The translations under genes and the position numbers were made by a program. Below, piece after piece: positions 18,398-27,112 of a stretch of 64,000 nt of DNA. The DNA is from Bacteroidota bacterium. Lineage in GTDB: Bacteria; Bacteroidota; Bacteroidia; Flavobacteriales; Weeksellaceae. Numbering within the stretch: position 1 is the first letter of the stretch; the number at the start of each line of letters is the position of its first letter. The stretch spans positions 1 through 64,000 of the forward strand of contig JAFAFC010000032.1 in assembly GCA_023423715.1 (NCBI GenBank), given 5' to 3'. The notes beneath the pieces were generated by a model. It was not told the DNA's origin and did no database searches. It saw only the letters and a list, made by a program, of their open reading frames with translations.

Positions 18398-19567
18398 ATG
18401 AAACGAGATCTGCAACCTCCATTAAAAATTCTATTTGTTGTTCATGAAATGTACGCCAGTGGAGCTCCTGCAGTTCTTTTAGATTTCATGCATTGGCTAA
18501 AAAATGAAAATAAAAATGTAGTATTTGATATTCTAACATTAAATGCTCAAGGGGTTCTCTATGATGATTTTACCAAATTATCAAGAAAAGTTTTAGAACT
18601 CCCAAAAGGTTCTCTTCGGACAAGAAAAAGAATTTTAAATGCCCTAATTGGTCAAAAAACAACACCAATGCAACTTTTTGGTGAAAGTCTGCAAGCTGAA
18701 AACTATACACATATTTACATAAATTCAATGTTTTCTCTCAATGTACTACATCATGTGAATGCATATGTAAAAAACGTTAAGAAGATAATACATGTACATG
18801 AAAGCGAATTTCTTAATGAATTATACTTCACGAATACAAAGCAAGAAAACCTGCTTTCACTAATTGACGGTTTTATTGCGGTCTCTGAACATGTAAAATC
18901 AAATTTGATTGAAAAATATCAAATTAAAAAAGATATAATTGAAGTTGTTTATCCATTTGTAAAGGAAGAGGTTTCAATAGAAGACCTCTCTATTCTAAAA
19001 GAATTAAACATTAAAGAAACAGATTTCATTATTGCCACTATTGGCAACCCTCATAACGTTAAAGGAACAGATATTGTTCCACTTCTCGTAAAAAAAATAA
19101 AAAAGAATTACCCTGATTTCAAGTTTAAGTTTTTAATTATCGGCGGACACAATAGCAATGAGGCTATAATAAGCGCAAAAATAGATGCACGAAAACTTAA
19201 TATAGAAGATAATCTCATATTCGTAAACCACGTTAATAATGTAAATCAATATTTCCCCTTGTTAGACGCCTATGTTTTAACATCACGCGAAGAATCATTC
19301 TCCTTAATGGTAGCTAAAGCTGTTTACAATGAGGTCCCTGTAATCATGTTTGCAAATAATGGAGGGCCATGTGAAATTATATCTGCAAGTAATGCACATG
19401 TTGTTGAATATTTAGATTTGGATCAAATGGCAGAAATAATATACTCTGTCAAAGAAAACTACGATGAAGCAAAAAAGAAATGTAAAGATGCAAAACTAAA
19501 AATTGAAAACGTATTCTCCACTCTTAACACATTTGAACGTATCCATAACTTCGTAATAAATATATGA
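18398..19567 (+). CDS. glycosyltransferase, GT4-like
   Basis: 389 residues, GT-B fold: an N-terminal domain beginning LKILFVVHEMYASGAPAVLL, then IIHVHESEF, a C-terminal domain with ATIGNPHNVKGTDI, and a donor site YVLTSREESFSLMVAKAV. The second glutamate of the family's EX7E motif is replaced (AKA instead of AEA), so donor binding may differ. ATG at 18398 is chosen over the in-frame TTG directly before it. It overlaps the next gene by 4 bases (ATGA), showing translational coupling. Confidence 0.85.
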   Translation: MKRDLQPPLKILFVVHEMYASGAPAVLLDFMHWLKNENKNVVFDILTLNAQGVLYDDFTKLSRKVLELPKGSLRTRKRILNALIGQKTTPMQLFGESLQAENYTHIYINSMFSLNVLHHVNAYVKNVKKIIHVHESEFLNELYFTNTKQENLLSLIDGFIAVSEHVKSNLIEKYQIKKDIIEVVYPFVKEEVSIEDLSILKELNIKETDFIIATIGNPHNVKGTDIVPLLVKKIKKNYPDFKFKFLIIGGHNSNEAIISAKIDARKLNIEDNLIFVNHVNNVNQYFPLLDAYVLTSREESFSLMVAKAVYNEVPVIMFANNGGPCEIISASNAHVVEYLDLDQMAEIIYSVKENYDEAKKKCKDAKLKIENVFSTLNTFERIHNFVINI

Positions 19568-20448
19568 TTTCCATTATCATTTCATCATATCAGCCTCAGT
19601 TTTATAATTCCTTAGAAAAAAACATTTCTGAAACTTGTGGTATTAATTATGAAATAATAAAAGTAAGTAATGATGGAGTAATGGATATTACAAAAGCATA
19701 TAATTTAGGGGCGCAAAGTGCGATTTATCCTTATCTACTTTTTTTGCATGAGGATGTTATATTTCATACTCAAAAATGGGGCGAAAAACTTATTGCACAT
19801 TTCAATAAACCTGATACTGGGATTATTGGGGTAGCCGGATCCTTGTACGTTCCTTATGCTCCATCGGGTTGGTATGTATCGAGATCCAATTTAAATTACG
19901 CTACTTATATTCAAAATACAAAGAATAAATTAAACCCTAAACCTCAGAATATTTTCCCACCAAATACAAACAAAACAAGGGCATTCGCTATTGATGGGGT
20001 TTTCATGGCAATCACAAAAGAAAACTTTATAAAAAATCAATTCTGTGAAAACATGAATGGATTTCATGGTTATGATTTAGAAATAAGTTTGAGATATTCA
20101 GAAACACTCAATAATTTTATTATAAATGATATCACTATAGAACATTTTTCACCAGGTAATATGGATGAAAAGTGGTTCGATAATAATATTATAATAAGAG
20201 AAAAATTTAAAAATTCTACATTTCAAAAGTCTCATGACTCAGTTACTGAAACAAAAGCATTTGAAATTTTTCTGAGAGATTATATGAAATACAAAGGCAT
20301 TAGCTTGCAAACTGTATTACGTACTTTTAGATTCTTCCCGACAAAAAGAATCAAATACTCAGACAAACTAAAATTGCTTAAGTTAATCTACATGCATTTA
20401 CGCTATAAAAAGGAATTCGAAAAAAAATATAAAATCTTGAATGCATAA
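19564..20448 (+). CDS. glycosyltransferase of the StrF-like family (copy 1)
   Basis: 294 residues, GT-A-like: SIIISSYQPQFYNSLEKNI start, YLLFLHEDVIFHT in the donor-metal position, GVAGSLYVPYAPSGW, DGVFMAI and GFHGYDLEISLRYSE. This pattern fits the Glyco_tranf_2_5/StrF-like group. The following gene is a clear paralog with the same blocks in the same order, so the two arose by tandem duplication. The donor and acceptor are unknown. The start overlaps the previous stop by 4 bases. Confidence 0.78.
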   Translation: MISIIISSYQPQFYNSLEKNISETCGINYEIIKVSNDGVMDITKAYNLGAQSAIYPYLLFLHEDVIFHTQKWGEKLIAHFNKPDTGIIGVAGSLYVPYAPSGWYVSRSNLNYATYIQNTKNKLNPKPQNIFPPNTNKTRAFAIDGVFMAITKENFIKNQFCENMNGFHGYDLEISLRYSETLNNFIINDITIEHFSPGNMDEKWFDNNIIIREKFKNSTFQKSHDSVTETKAFEIFLRDYMKYKGISLQTVLRTFRFFPTKRIKYSDKLKLLKLIYMHLRYKKEFEKKYKILNA

Positions 20449-20465
20449 TTCAAAGCTTACCTAAT

Positions 20466-21332
20466 ATGATATCAATAATAATTTCATCATATCAAGATGA
20501 GTACTTTAAGAATTTAGAAGAAAATATTACTTCAACCATTGGGATGCCTTTCGAAATAATAAAAATTGAAAACAAGGGGCAAATGGGAATTTGCAAAGCT
20601 TATAATAAAGGGGCTTCACAATCTCAATATCCATACCTCCTATTTTTACATGAAGATATTGTTTTCCACACCAAGAATTGGGGAGAATTACTTTGCAAAC
20701 ACTTAGAATACGGAAACACTGGTGTTATAGGTGTTGCAGGAGGAAACTACATTCCTATAGCTCCATCTAGCTGGAACACTTTTCCAGAAAATAATTTTCT
20801 AAATATAATCCAAAATGACAAAAATAAAAACCAACCTCTACATGTCAATTCTTTAACTGAAAACAGAACAAGAGTTTACAGCGTAGATGGTGTTTTTCTA
20901 GCAACAAAAAAAGAGATTTATTTAGCATCTCCTTTTAATGAAGATGTAGAAGGGTTTCATAGTTATGATTTAGATTTTAGCTTACGAATTGCAAAAAATT
21001 ACCAAAATTTTGTAATTGGCGACATCTTAATAGAACACTTTTCTCATGGATTACCAGACAGAAAATGGTTTGAAAATAATCTTAGTATTAGAAAAAAGTT
21101 AGGGCATAATTTTCACAAAGAAAGAAACCCAAAACTTGAGGAGCAAGCTTTTATAGGGTTCCTAGCTCTATTATTTAAATACCATGGAATAAACCTAAAA
21201 AGTTTTTTCACATCTTTACAATTTCTACCCCTTAAGAAAACGAACTTTCAAGGTTACATTCAAATTCTAAAATATTATTATTACATTCTTCGTTATAAAA
21301 AGTCTTATACCAAAAAATTCAACACTAACTAA
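20466..21332 (+). CDS. glycosyltransferase of the StrF-like family (copy 2)
   Basis: 288 residues, paralog of the preceding gene: SIIISSYQDEYFKNLEENI, YLLFLHEDIVFHTKNWGE, GVAGGNYIPIAPSSW, VDGVFLATKKEIY, GFHSYDLDFSLRIAKNY and IEHFSHG align block for block. Divergence between the copies is considerable, suggesting different specificities rather than a recent copy. It overlaps the next gene by one base (TAATG). Confidence 0.78.
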   Translation: MISIIISSYQDEYFKNLEENITSTIGMPFEIIKIENKGQMGICKAYNKGASQSQYPYLLFLHEDIVFHTKNWGELLCKHLEYGNTGVIGVAGGNYIPIAPSSWNTFPENNFLNIIQNDKNKNQPLHVNSLTENRTRVYSVDGVFLATKKEIYLASPFNEDVEGFHSYDLDFSLRIAKNYQNFVIGDILIEHFSHGLPDRKWFENNLSIRKKLGHNFHKERNPKLEEQAFIGFLALLFKYHGINLKSFFTSLQFLPLKKTNFQGYIQILKYYYYILRYKKSYTKKFNTN

Positions 21333-22267
21333 TGTCAACCATATACATCATCATCGTAACCTACAACGCCATGAAATGGGCGGAAAGATGTTTTTCTAGT
21401 CTTCGAAAATCATCAATTCCTGTAAAAACCATTGTGGTTGATAATGGATCTACTGATGGCACTCAAGATTTTATAAAAACCAATTTTTCTGAAGTTGATT
21501 TTATTCAAGCTAATGAAAATCTTGGTTTCGGAAAGGCAAATAACTTAGGAATTGAAAAAGCATATAAAGAAGGAGCCGATTTTTTCTATTTAATGAATCA
21601 AGATGCTTGGATTTTCGAAGACAGCATTCAAAAAATGATTGATGTTTATAACGCTTTTCCTAATAAAAACGAAATCGGAATTCTAAGCCCAATGCATTTA
21701 GATGGTTCTGAGCAACAATTTGACTTGCATTTTGAAATGTATCTTTCTCGAAACATAACAGAGAACAGAGCTTTTTCAGACGTTTTTTGTGGTCACCCAA
21801 AGCCTTTTTATGAGATGATTTTTGTAAATGCGGCGCATTGGCTGATCCCGAAGCGAACAATAGAAGAAGTTGGAGGTTTTAACCCTTATTTCTTTCAAGG
21901 TGTTGAAGATCATGAATATGCAAACCGATTGAAGTTCAAAAACAAGAAAATCTTCATTTGTACACAAAGCAAGGTTGTTCATGATGCCAAAAAAGGATTT
22001 TTAAGAGGAGATTCAAAAGAAAATACTCGAAAAGCATCATTAAGAGCCCAAAGAGAATCCAGATACCTCAATCCTTCCTATCAGTTCAATATAAAAAATG
22101 AGAAAAAAGAATTTTATTCGAACATTATAAAGCTTGCCCTAAAAGGTAATACTTATGAGAGTAAATTTTACAGAGATATGTTGAACTATTTTAAACCTAG
22201 ATTTCAACAAATAGAAAAAGCAAGAAAAATTGCAATGACAGAAAAAAATCCTTTTCTTAATTTATAA
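21332..22267 (+). CDS. family 2 glycosyltransferase, rhamnosyltransferase-like
   Basis: 311 residues, GT-A fold: IYIIIVTYNAMKWAERCFSSL, VVDNGSTDGTQDFI, ENLGFGKANNLGIEKA, YLMNQDAW in the DxD position, and VGGFNPYFFQGVEDHEYANRL near 190. This matches GT2 enzymes often annotated as rhamnosyltransferases or galactofuranosyl-type. The actual sugar is not deducible, and no dTDP-rhamnose genes are present here. Translationally coupled to its neighbours. Confidence 0.85.
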   Translation: MSTIYIIIVTYNAMKWAERCFSSLRKSSIPVKTIVVDNGSTDGTQDFIKTNFSEVDFIQANENLGFGKANNLGIEKAYKEGADFFYLMNQDAWIFEDSIQKMIDVYNAFPNKNEIGILSPMHLDGSEQQFDLHFEMYLSRNITENRAFSDVFCGHPKPFYEMIFVNAAHWLIPKRTIEEVGGFNPYFFQGVEDHEYANRLKFKNKKIFICTQSKVVHDAKKGFLRGDSKENTRKASLRAQRESRYLNPSYQFNIKNEKKEFYSNIIKLALKGNTYESKFYRDMLNYFKPRFQQIEKARKIAMTEKNPFLNL

Positions 22268-22274
22268 TTTTGCA

Positions 22275-23063
22275 ATGATAGATTTCCCAATAAGTATTTG
22301 CATTCTTTCTTGGAATAGTACAAAAACATTAGAAAACACCTTGAAATCCTATAAAAAAAATGGACTTCTAGAGATTTCTGATGATGTTACAATATTATTC
22401 CAAGAAGTAACTGATATCGATGTTCGTCTAGCGAAAAAATATGGTGTAAAACATATTGGTTGTCAAGAAAATATTGGGATTGGAAAAGGAATAATTATGC
22501 TTTTTGAAAATGCAAAATATGAAAATGTTCTCTTTTTAGAAAATGATTGGGAATTGGTTGAAAAACAAGAAACCACTTTTAAAGAAATTTCGAAAGCATT
22601 AGACTTACTAAATGAAGGTTATGATGTTGTACGTTTTAGAAGCAGAAAGAAACCAGGTTATCCATTATATTCTTTGGCCTACAAAGGAAAGGAGCTGGAG
22701 TATTTTGATGACTGGCATCAGGTAACTTCTCCTCATTTATTAGAGTCCTTACATTGGTTAGATCCTGCCAAAGAATTTCCGGATAAAATACAAAAACAAG
22801 GTGATTTTTTTGTTACAACAAGTCGTTGGGCTAACTGGACGAACAATCCTTTTCTTGTAAAAAAATCATTCTACCTTACCACATTAACTCCATTTGCTGG
22901 CGAAGGTGTTCATTTCGAAAAAAACATTGCACCATGGTGGGTAAAACAAAACTTCAAAATAGCTCAAGGAGAAGGTCTTTTTATGCATAATGATTTAAAA
23001 AAATACCCAAGACCAAATCTTTTCATAAAAAGTAAAAACTGGATAAAATCTTTAGTGAGATGA
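22275..23063 (+). CDS. glycosyltransferase, GT-A-like
   Basis: 262 residues. The N-terminus PISICILSWNSTKTLENTL is GT2-like, followed by VTILFQEVTD, ENIGIGKGIIMLFENA and VLFLENDWEL in the donor-site position. The C-terminal half (SPHLLESLHWLDP, TPFAGEGVHFEKNI) is not one I can name; it resembles family-2-like transferases from capsule loci. It overlaps the next start by 4 bases. Confidence 0.7.
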   Translation: MIDFPISICILSWNSTKTLENTLKSYKKNGLLEISDDVTILFQEVTDIDVRLAKKYGVKHIGCQENIGIGKGIIMLFENAKYENVLFLENDWELVEKQETTFKEISKALDLLNEGYDVVRFRSRKKPGYPLYSLAYKGKELEYFDDWHQVTSPHLLESLHWLDPAKEFPDKIQKQGDFFVTTSRWANWTNNPFLVKKSFYLTTLTPFAGEGVHFEKNIAPWWVKQNFKIAQGEGLFMHNDLKKYPRPNLFIKSKNWIKSLVR

Positions 23064-24202
23064 TTAAAGAAATAACGGTTTTCACCAATGGAGACTCTGC
23101 AGAAATTAGTACATGGTCTAATGTTCCGTACTTTTTCACCGAAACATTGATGAAGAAGGGTATCAAAGTAAATCGAGTAAACATATATGCTGATGAGTTT
23201 ATCCCTTCACCATCTAAAACACTAATTGATAACTATCTATCCAAAATTCTTAATAGAATATATAAAAAGAATAATACATACAATTATTTTCGATCACCAT
23301 TTCATTTTAGAAAAACGAGAAAACTAATTCAACAATCCATAAATACGTATCCTGATTCAGATGTATTTTTATTTTTAACCTTTAGCTTTTCGGCTGCAGG
23401 TTTAACTAATAAAAAGATTGTGCAGTTTGGCGATTGGACCTATGATTACTATTTCAAATATTTTCAAAACAGGGAACCTAATTGGTTTGAAAAACAATCA
23501 ATCAATCGAGAAAATGCTATGATTGGCGGAAGTGATTTAGTAATAGCATTATTCCCTGCAGTCGCAGAATATCTAAAAAATACGTATTCCACTTCTGTTA
23601 AGTATCTTGGCAATGTTATTAATTCTGTCTACACTCCTAATAAATTAGAAATTCAAGAATTGAAGAGGGAAAGTAAAAATTTTCTCTTTACAGGATCAAA
23701 AAAATACATACTTGCTGCTCGAAGTCTTATTAATGCTTTTGAGAAAGTTCAAAAAAGTGAACCTGAAGCACAGCTTCACTTTATTGGTTTACAAGAAGAT
23801 GATTTCGAGAACCTTCCTAATAACGTATTTTGTTACGGATATTTGAATAAAGCAAATGAAGAAGAGTGCAAAATGTACTATGATTTGGTAAAAAATGCGC
23901 GTGCTTTTGTAAATCCATCCGAAAAGTGGGGATCCTTCTCATCCTCCTTAGAGATGATGCATTTTTATACACCATTAATAATTGCTCCTTATCAAGAGTT
24001 TACAGAAACTTTTGGAAGTGATTATAAAGGCGGTTATTTTTGTACAGAAGATGACTTAGCAGAAAAAATGGAACTCATTCTAAAAGATGAAAACTATGAT
24101 GAAATGTCCAATATAGCTCATGAATCGGTAAGCAAATTTACATGGGATTCTTATATTGATCATTTTTTAAATGCTGTTGAAGAAGTAAAAACCAAACGAT
24201 GA
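23060..24202 (+). CDS. glycosyltransferase, GT-B-like (group 1)
   Basis: 380 residues. The N-terminal half is weakly conserved (EITVFTNGDSAEISTWSNVP). The C-terminal half has the group-1 signature: FTGSKKYILAARSLINAF, HFIGLQEDDFENLPNNVFCYGYL and FVNPSEKWGSFSSSLEMMHFYTPLII, with the EX7E-like pair E in SEK and E in LEM. Start and stop both overlap neighbours by 4 bases, so it is firmly in the operon. Specificity unknown. Confidence 0.75.
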   Translation: MIKEITVFTNGDSAEISTWSNVPYFFTETLMKKGIKVNRVNIYADEFIPSPSKTLIDNYLSKILNRIYKKNNTYNYFRSPFHFRKTRKLIQQSINTYPDSDVFLFLTFSFSAAGLTNKKIVQFGDWTYDYYFKYFQNREPNWFEKQSINRENAMIGGSDLVIALFPAVAEYLKNTYSTSVKYLGNVINSVYTPNKLEIQELKRESKNFLFTGSKKYILAARSLINAFEKVQKSEPEAQLHFIGLQEDDFENLPNNVFCYGYLNKANEEECKMYYDLVKNARAFVNPSEKWGSFSSSLEMMHFYTPLIIAPYQEFTETFGSDYKGGYFCTEDDLAEKMELILKDENYDEMSNIAHESVSKFTWDSYIDHFLNAVEEVKTKR

Positions 24203-24990
24203 AACTCTCAATTATAACCATAAATTACAATGATGCGAAAGGTTTAGAAAAAACAATTAACTCGGTTGTTTCTCAAACCTTTAAAGACTTCCAGTATATT
24301 GTTATTGATGGAGGATCAAAGGATAAAAGTCAAAGCGTTATCGAAAAATATGCGAATCAAATTTCCTATTGGGTTTCAGAACCTGATAAAGGAATTTACA
24401 ACGCCATGAACAAAGGCATTGCACAGGCTATCGGTCAATATGTTCTTTTCATCAATAGTGGAGATACGTTGTATAATAATGATGTTGTTTCGCGGGTTAT
24501 TCCTCTTTTAAAAGATTTTGATTTAATTTCAGGACATACCAACCTCATCAAAGATGGAGGCTCATTAATTGTAAAAAGCAGACAACAAGTTACCTTTAAA
24601 GATCTTTTTAGGTACTCAATAGATCATCCAAGTACATTTATTAAAAGGAAACTATTTGATGAAATCGGGTTTTATGATGAGAGTTTAAAAATAATTTCCG
24701 ACTGGAAATGGTTTATCATTGCTTTAGCAAAATACAATGTAAGCTATCAGCCTATTGATGTCATTATTTCAACTTTTGTTTTTGACGGCATAAGCTCTCT
24801 TCCAGAAAACAGAGCCAAATTATTAGCAGAAAGAAAGCAGGTTCTAGAAAAAGAATTTCCTTTTTTTATTGAAGATTATAAAACGCTTGTCGAATACGAA
24901 GAGCCAGCAAAAAATTTTATGAAACTTAAGAACTCTGGCTGGGTGAAACTAGGAAGGAAAATTGGTTTAATGAAAAATGTACGCTTCTAA
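24199..24990 (+). CDS. family 2 glycosyltransferase
   Basis: 263 residues, GT-A: SIITINYNDAKGLEKTINSV, IVIDGGSKDKSQSVI, SEPDKGIYNAMNKGIAQA, VLFINSGDTLYNNDV, HPSTFIKRKLFDEIGFYDE and IISDWKWFI. It is a paralog of the enzyme at 17439 with near-identical central blocks, so both probably use the same kind of donor. It overlaps the previous gene by 4 bases and the next by one. Confidence 0.87.
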   Translation: MKLSIITINYNDAKGLEKTINSVVSQTFKDFQYIVIDGGSKDKSQSVIEKYANQISYWVSEPDKGIYNAMNKGIAQAIGQYVLFINSGDTLYNNDVVSRVIPLLKDFDLISGHTNLIKDGGSLIVKSRQQVTFKDLFRYSIDHPSTFIKRKLFDEIGFYDESLKIISDWKWFIIALAKYNVSYQPIDVIISTFVFDGISSLPENRAKLLAERKQVLEKEFPFFIEDYKTLVEYEEPAKNFMKLKNSGWVKLGRKIGLMKNVRF

Positions 24991-25955
24991 TGAAAATACT
25001 CTTCCATGAAAACGAACTCAATTACAGAGGAACATCCATCGCATTATACGATTATGCCGATTTTAATGAAAAGTATTTGGGGAATGAGTCGGTTATTTTT
25101 TATCGGAAAAATGAGCCTACCAATCATCCTGCAGGCATAGAAAAATTTGTAAAACGATTTGAAACAATTGCGTACACCGACTTTTCTGAAGTTGAAAAAT
25201 ATATAGACAAAAACAACATTGATTTATTTTACGCCATCAAAAATGGGTTTAAAGACAATGTAGAAACAACTTCGTGTAAAAATGTAATACATGCTGTTTT
25301 TAAACATTATGAGCCTCATGGAGATGTTTATGCCTATGTTTCTGAATGGCTTTCGCTAGAGATGACTGAGGGGAAAGCACCTTTTGTTCCCCACATGGTC
25401 AATTTTTATGAAAACACAGATGAAGATTTAAGAGCAGAACTTAACATCCCAAAAAATGCAAAAGTTTTTGGATATTACGGAGGCGCTCAAAGCTTTAACA
25501 TTAATTTTGTACGAAAAGAAGTTGAAAAAATAGCCCGAAAATATAAAGACATTTATTTCATTTTCATGGGTGTCGATTCCTTTGTCGCCAAAAAATGGTG
25601 GAAATCGGATGTTAAAAATATTATTTTTTTGCCTCCATCTTCAGATTTGTTTTATAAATTGAAATTCATCAATACATGTGATGCTCTTCTGCACGCAAGA
25701 GAACGTGGAGAGACTTTTGGAATTACAGTGGCAGAATTTGCTTTAAAAGGAAAACCGGTTATCACATTTGCTGATTCTCCAGAAAAAAACCATATTCACG
25801 AACTTAAAGAAAATGCATATTACTATCGAAATAAAAAAGATTTAAGTCAAATTATTCTTGATAGTGATTTAACGATTACGGCTGTAGAAAATTATAAAAA
25901 ATTCTTACCCGAATCTGTAATGGAGCAGTTTAAAAAAGTGTTTATTAATGATTAG
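24990..25955 (+). CDS. glycosyltransferase, GT-B-like
   Basis: 321 residues. Begins KILFHENELNYRGTSIALYDYADF. The C-terminal domain carries AKVFGYYGGAQSFN, DIYFIFMGVDSF and RERGETFGITVAEFALKGKPVI, a group-1-type donor site with Glu residues spaced as in EX7E. It is shorter than the usual GT4 (about 370 residues), with a reduced acceptor domain. It overlaps the next gene by 8 bases. Confidence 0.72.
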   Translation: MKILFHENELNYRGTSIALYDYADFNEKYLGNESVIFYRKNEPTNHPAGIEKFVKRFETIAYTDFSEVEKYIDKNNIDLFYAIKNGFKDNVETTSCKNVIHAVFKHYEPHGDVYAYVSEWLSLEMTEGKAPFVPHMVNFYENTDEDLRAELNIPKNAKVFGYYGGAQSFNINFVRKEVEKIARKYKDIYFIFMGVDSFVAKKWWKSDVKNIIFLPPSSDLFYKLKFINTCDALLHARERGETFGITVAEFALKGKPVITFADSPEKNHIHELKENAYYYRNKKDLSQIILDSDLTITAVENYKKFLPESVMEQFKKVFIND

Positions 25956-27090
25956 TACTAATAATATTTTAAAATATGGCTACCTACTTTTTGTTATATT
26001 GCTAACAATTAGCACTTTCATTCATTTCACTGATCATCAAAATAGAAGACATGTTTCCGATATTTTTTATCAAAGTGATTTTCTAATAAATTATAATGCA
26101 GGGTTCGTAAGACGAGGGCTTGATGGACAGTTCCTTTATTACTTAAGCGAATTATTAAATTTGAAGTCTAAGCTTATCATTAAACTTTATGAGTTTACTA
26201 CATTTTTAGTTTTTAATGTGGTCTTCTTTGCTGTCGTTAAAAAGTACAGAATACCTTTGGTATTTATTTTTTCTATGGCTGGTTTTCTATTGTACCTATA
26301 CAATGCGGCACCGGTAAGAAAAGACCATATATTACTACTTAATTTTATCCTGCTTATATTATTTATAATCAAAAAAAACGGTTCTCTTAAGTATTTTGAA
26401 ATAGTTTTCGCAAGTATTTTCATTTCTATTTCTATTTTACAGCACGAATTATTTTTCTTAATTTCATTTTTCCCTCTTTTATTAATTTTTTATTACAACA
26501 AGAAAACATCCACGTTTATAGAACTCACAATAGTTCCTTGTGTCATTTTTCTTATCACCATTTTATTTAGTGGTACAATTGAACAGCGAGATTTAATTAT
26601 AACTTCTTGGGAAAAAATAGGAGTACATGATGTTGGTTTTAACAAAGGAGTTTTTGAATCTAACCTCTATTTTTGGAGCTTCCAAAACACATCATTCACC
26701 TATATATATACTTTTTTAGTTTTTGTAATTCAATTCTGTTTTACTTTTTTGTGTTGTTTTTCTTATTTGAACAATTCTCAAAGAAAGTACTTTTTCATTT
26801 TACTTCTCTTACAATATGGAGTAATGTTAGTACTATGCCTTGTTGCAATAGATTTTGGAAGGTGGGTGTTTTTTGCTAATATTACATCTGTGTTAACTAT
26901 TTATCTTATAAAGACGAACAAGCCTGATAACCAACCCCCTTCAATAACGAAATTAAAATTTTTACCTTATTTATTAAGTCCAATAATTACGATGCCGTTT
27001 TTCTTGGTTCAAGAGCAATCATTAGCAAGTTACTTCAATGTAATGCCAATTAGTATTATCATAAATACATTCAAACAAATTGTACCTTAA
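25948..27090 (+). CDS. polytopic membrane protein of the glycan locus (polymerase or GT-C candidate)
   Basis: 380 residues, strongly hydrophobic with about ten predicted membrane segments. A loop after the first helix reads NYNAGFVRRGLDGQF, a motif seen in membrane proteins of polysaccharide loci. APVRKDH follows a helix near 118, and KTNKPDNQPP forms a basic loop near 325. It could be a Wzy-type polymerase or a GT-C transferase that uses lipid-linked sugar. Neither can be proved from sequence. Base composition is more AT-rich than its neighbours, which is common for wzy genes. It overlaps the upstream transferase by 8 bases. Confidence 0.6.
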   Translation: MISTNNILKYGYLLFVILLTISTFIHFTDHQNRRHVSDIFYQSDFLINYNAGFVRRGLDGQFLYYLSELLNLKSKLIIKLYEFTTFLVFNVVFFAVVKKYRIPLVFIFSMAGFLLYLYNAAPVRKDHILLLNFILLILFIIKKNGSLKYFEIVFASIFISISILQHELFFLISFFPLLLIFYYNKKTSTFIELTIVPCVIFLITILFSGTIEQRDLIITSWEKIGVHDVGFNKGVFESNLYFWSFQNTSFTYIYTFLVFVIQFCFTFLCCFSYLNNSQRKYFFILLLLQYGVMLVLCLVAIDFGRWVFFANITSVLTIYLIKTNKPDNQPPSITKLKFLPYLLSPIITMPFFLVQEQSLASYFNVMPISIIINTFKQIVP

Positions 27091-27112
27091 CTATTAAAAT
27101 AGAGCCTAACCT

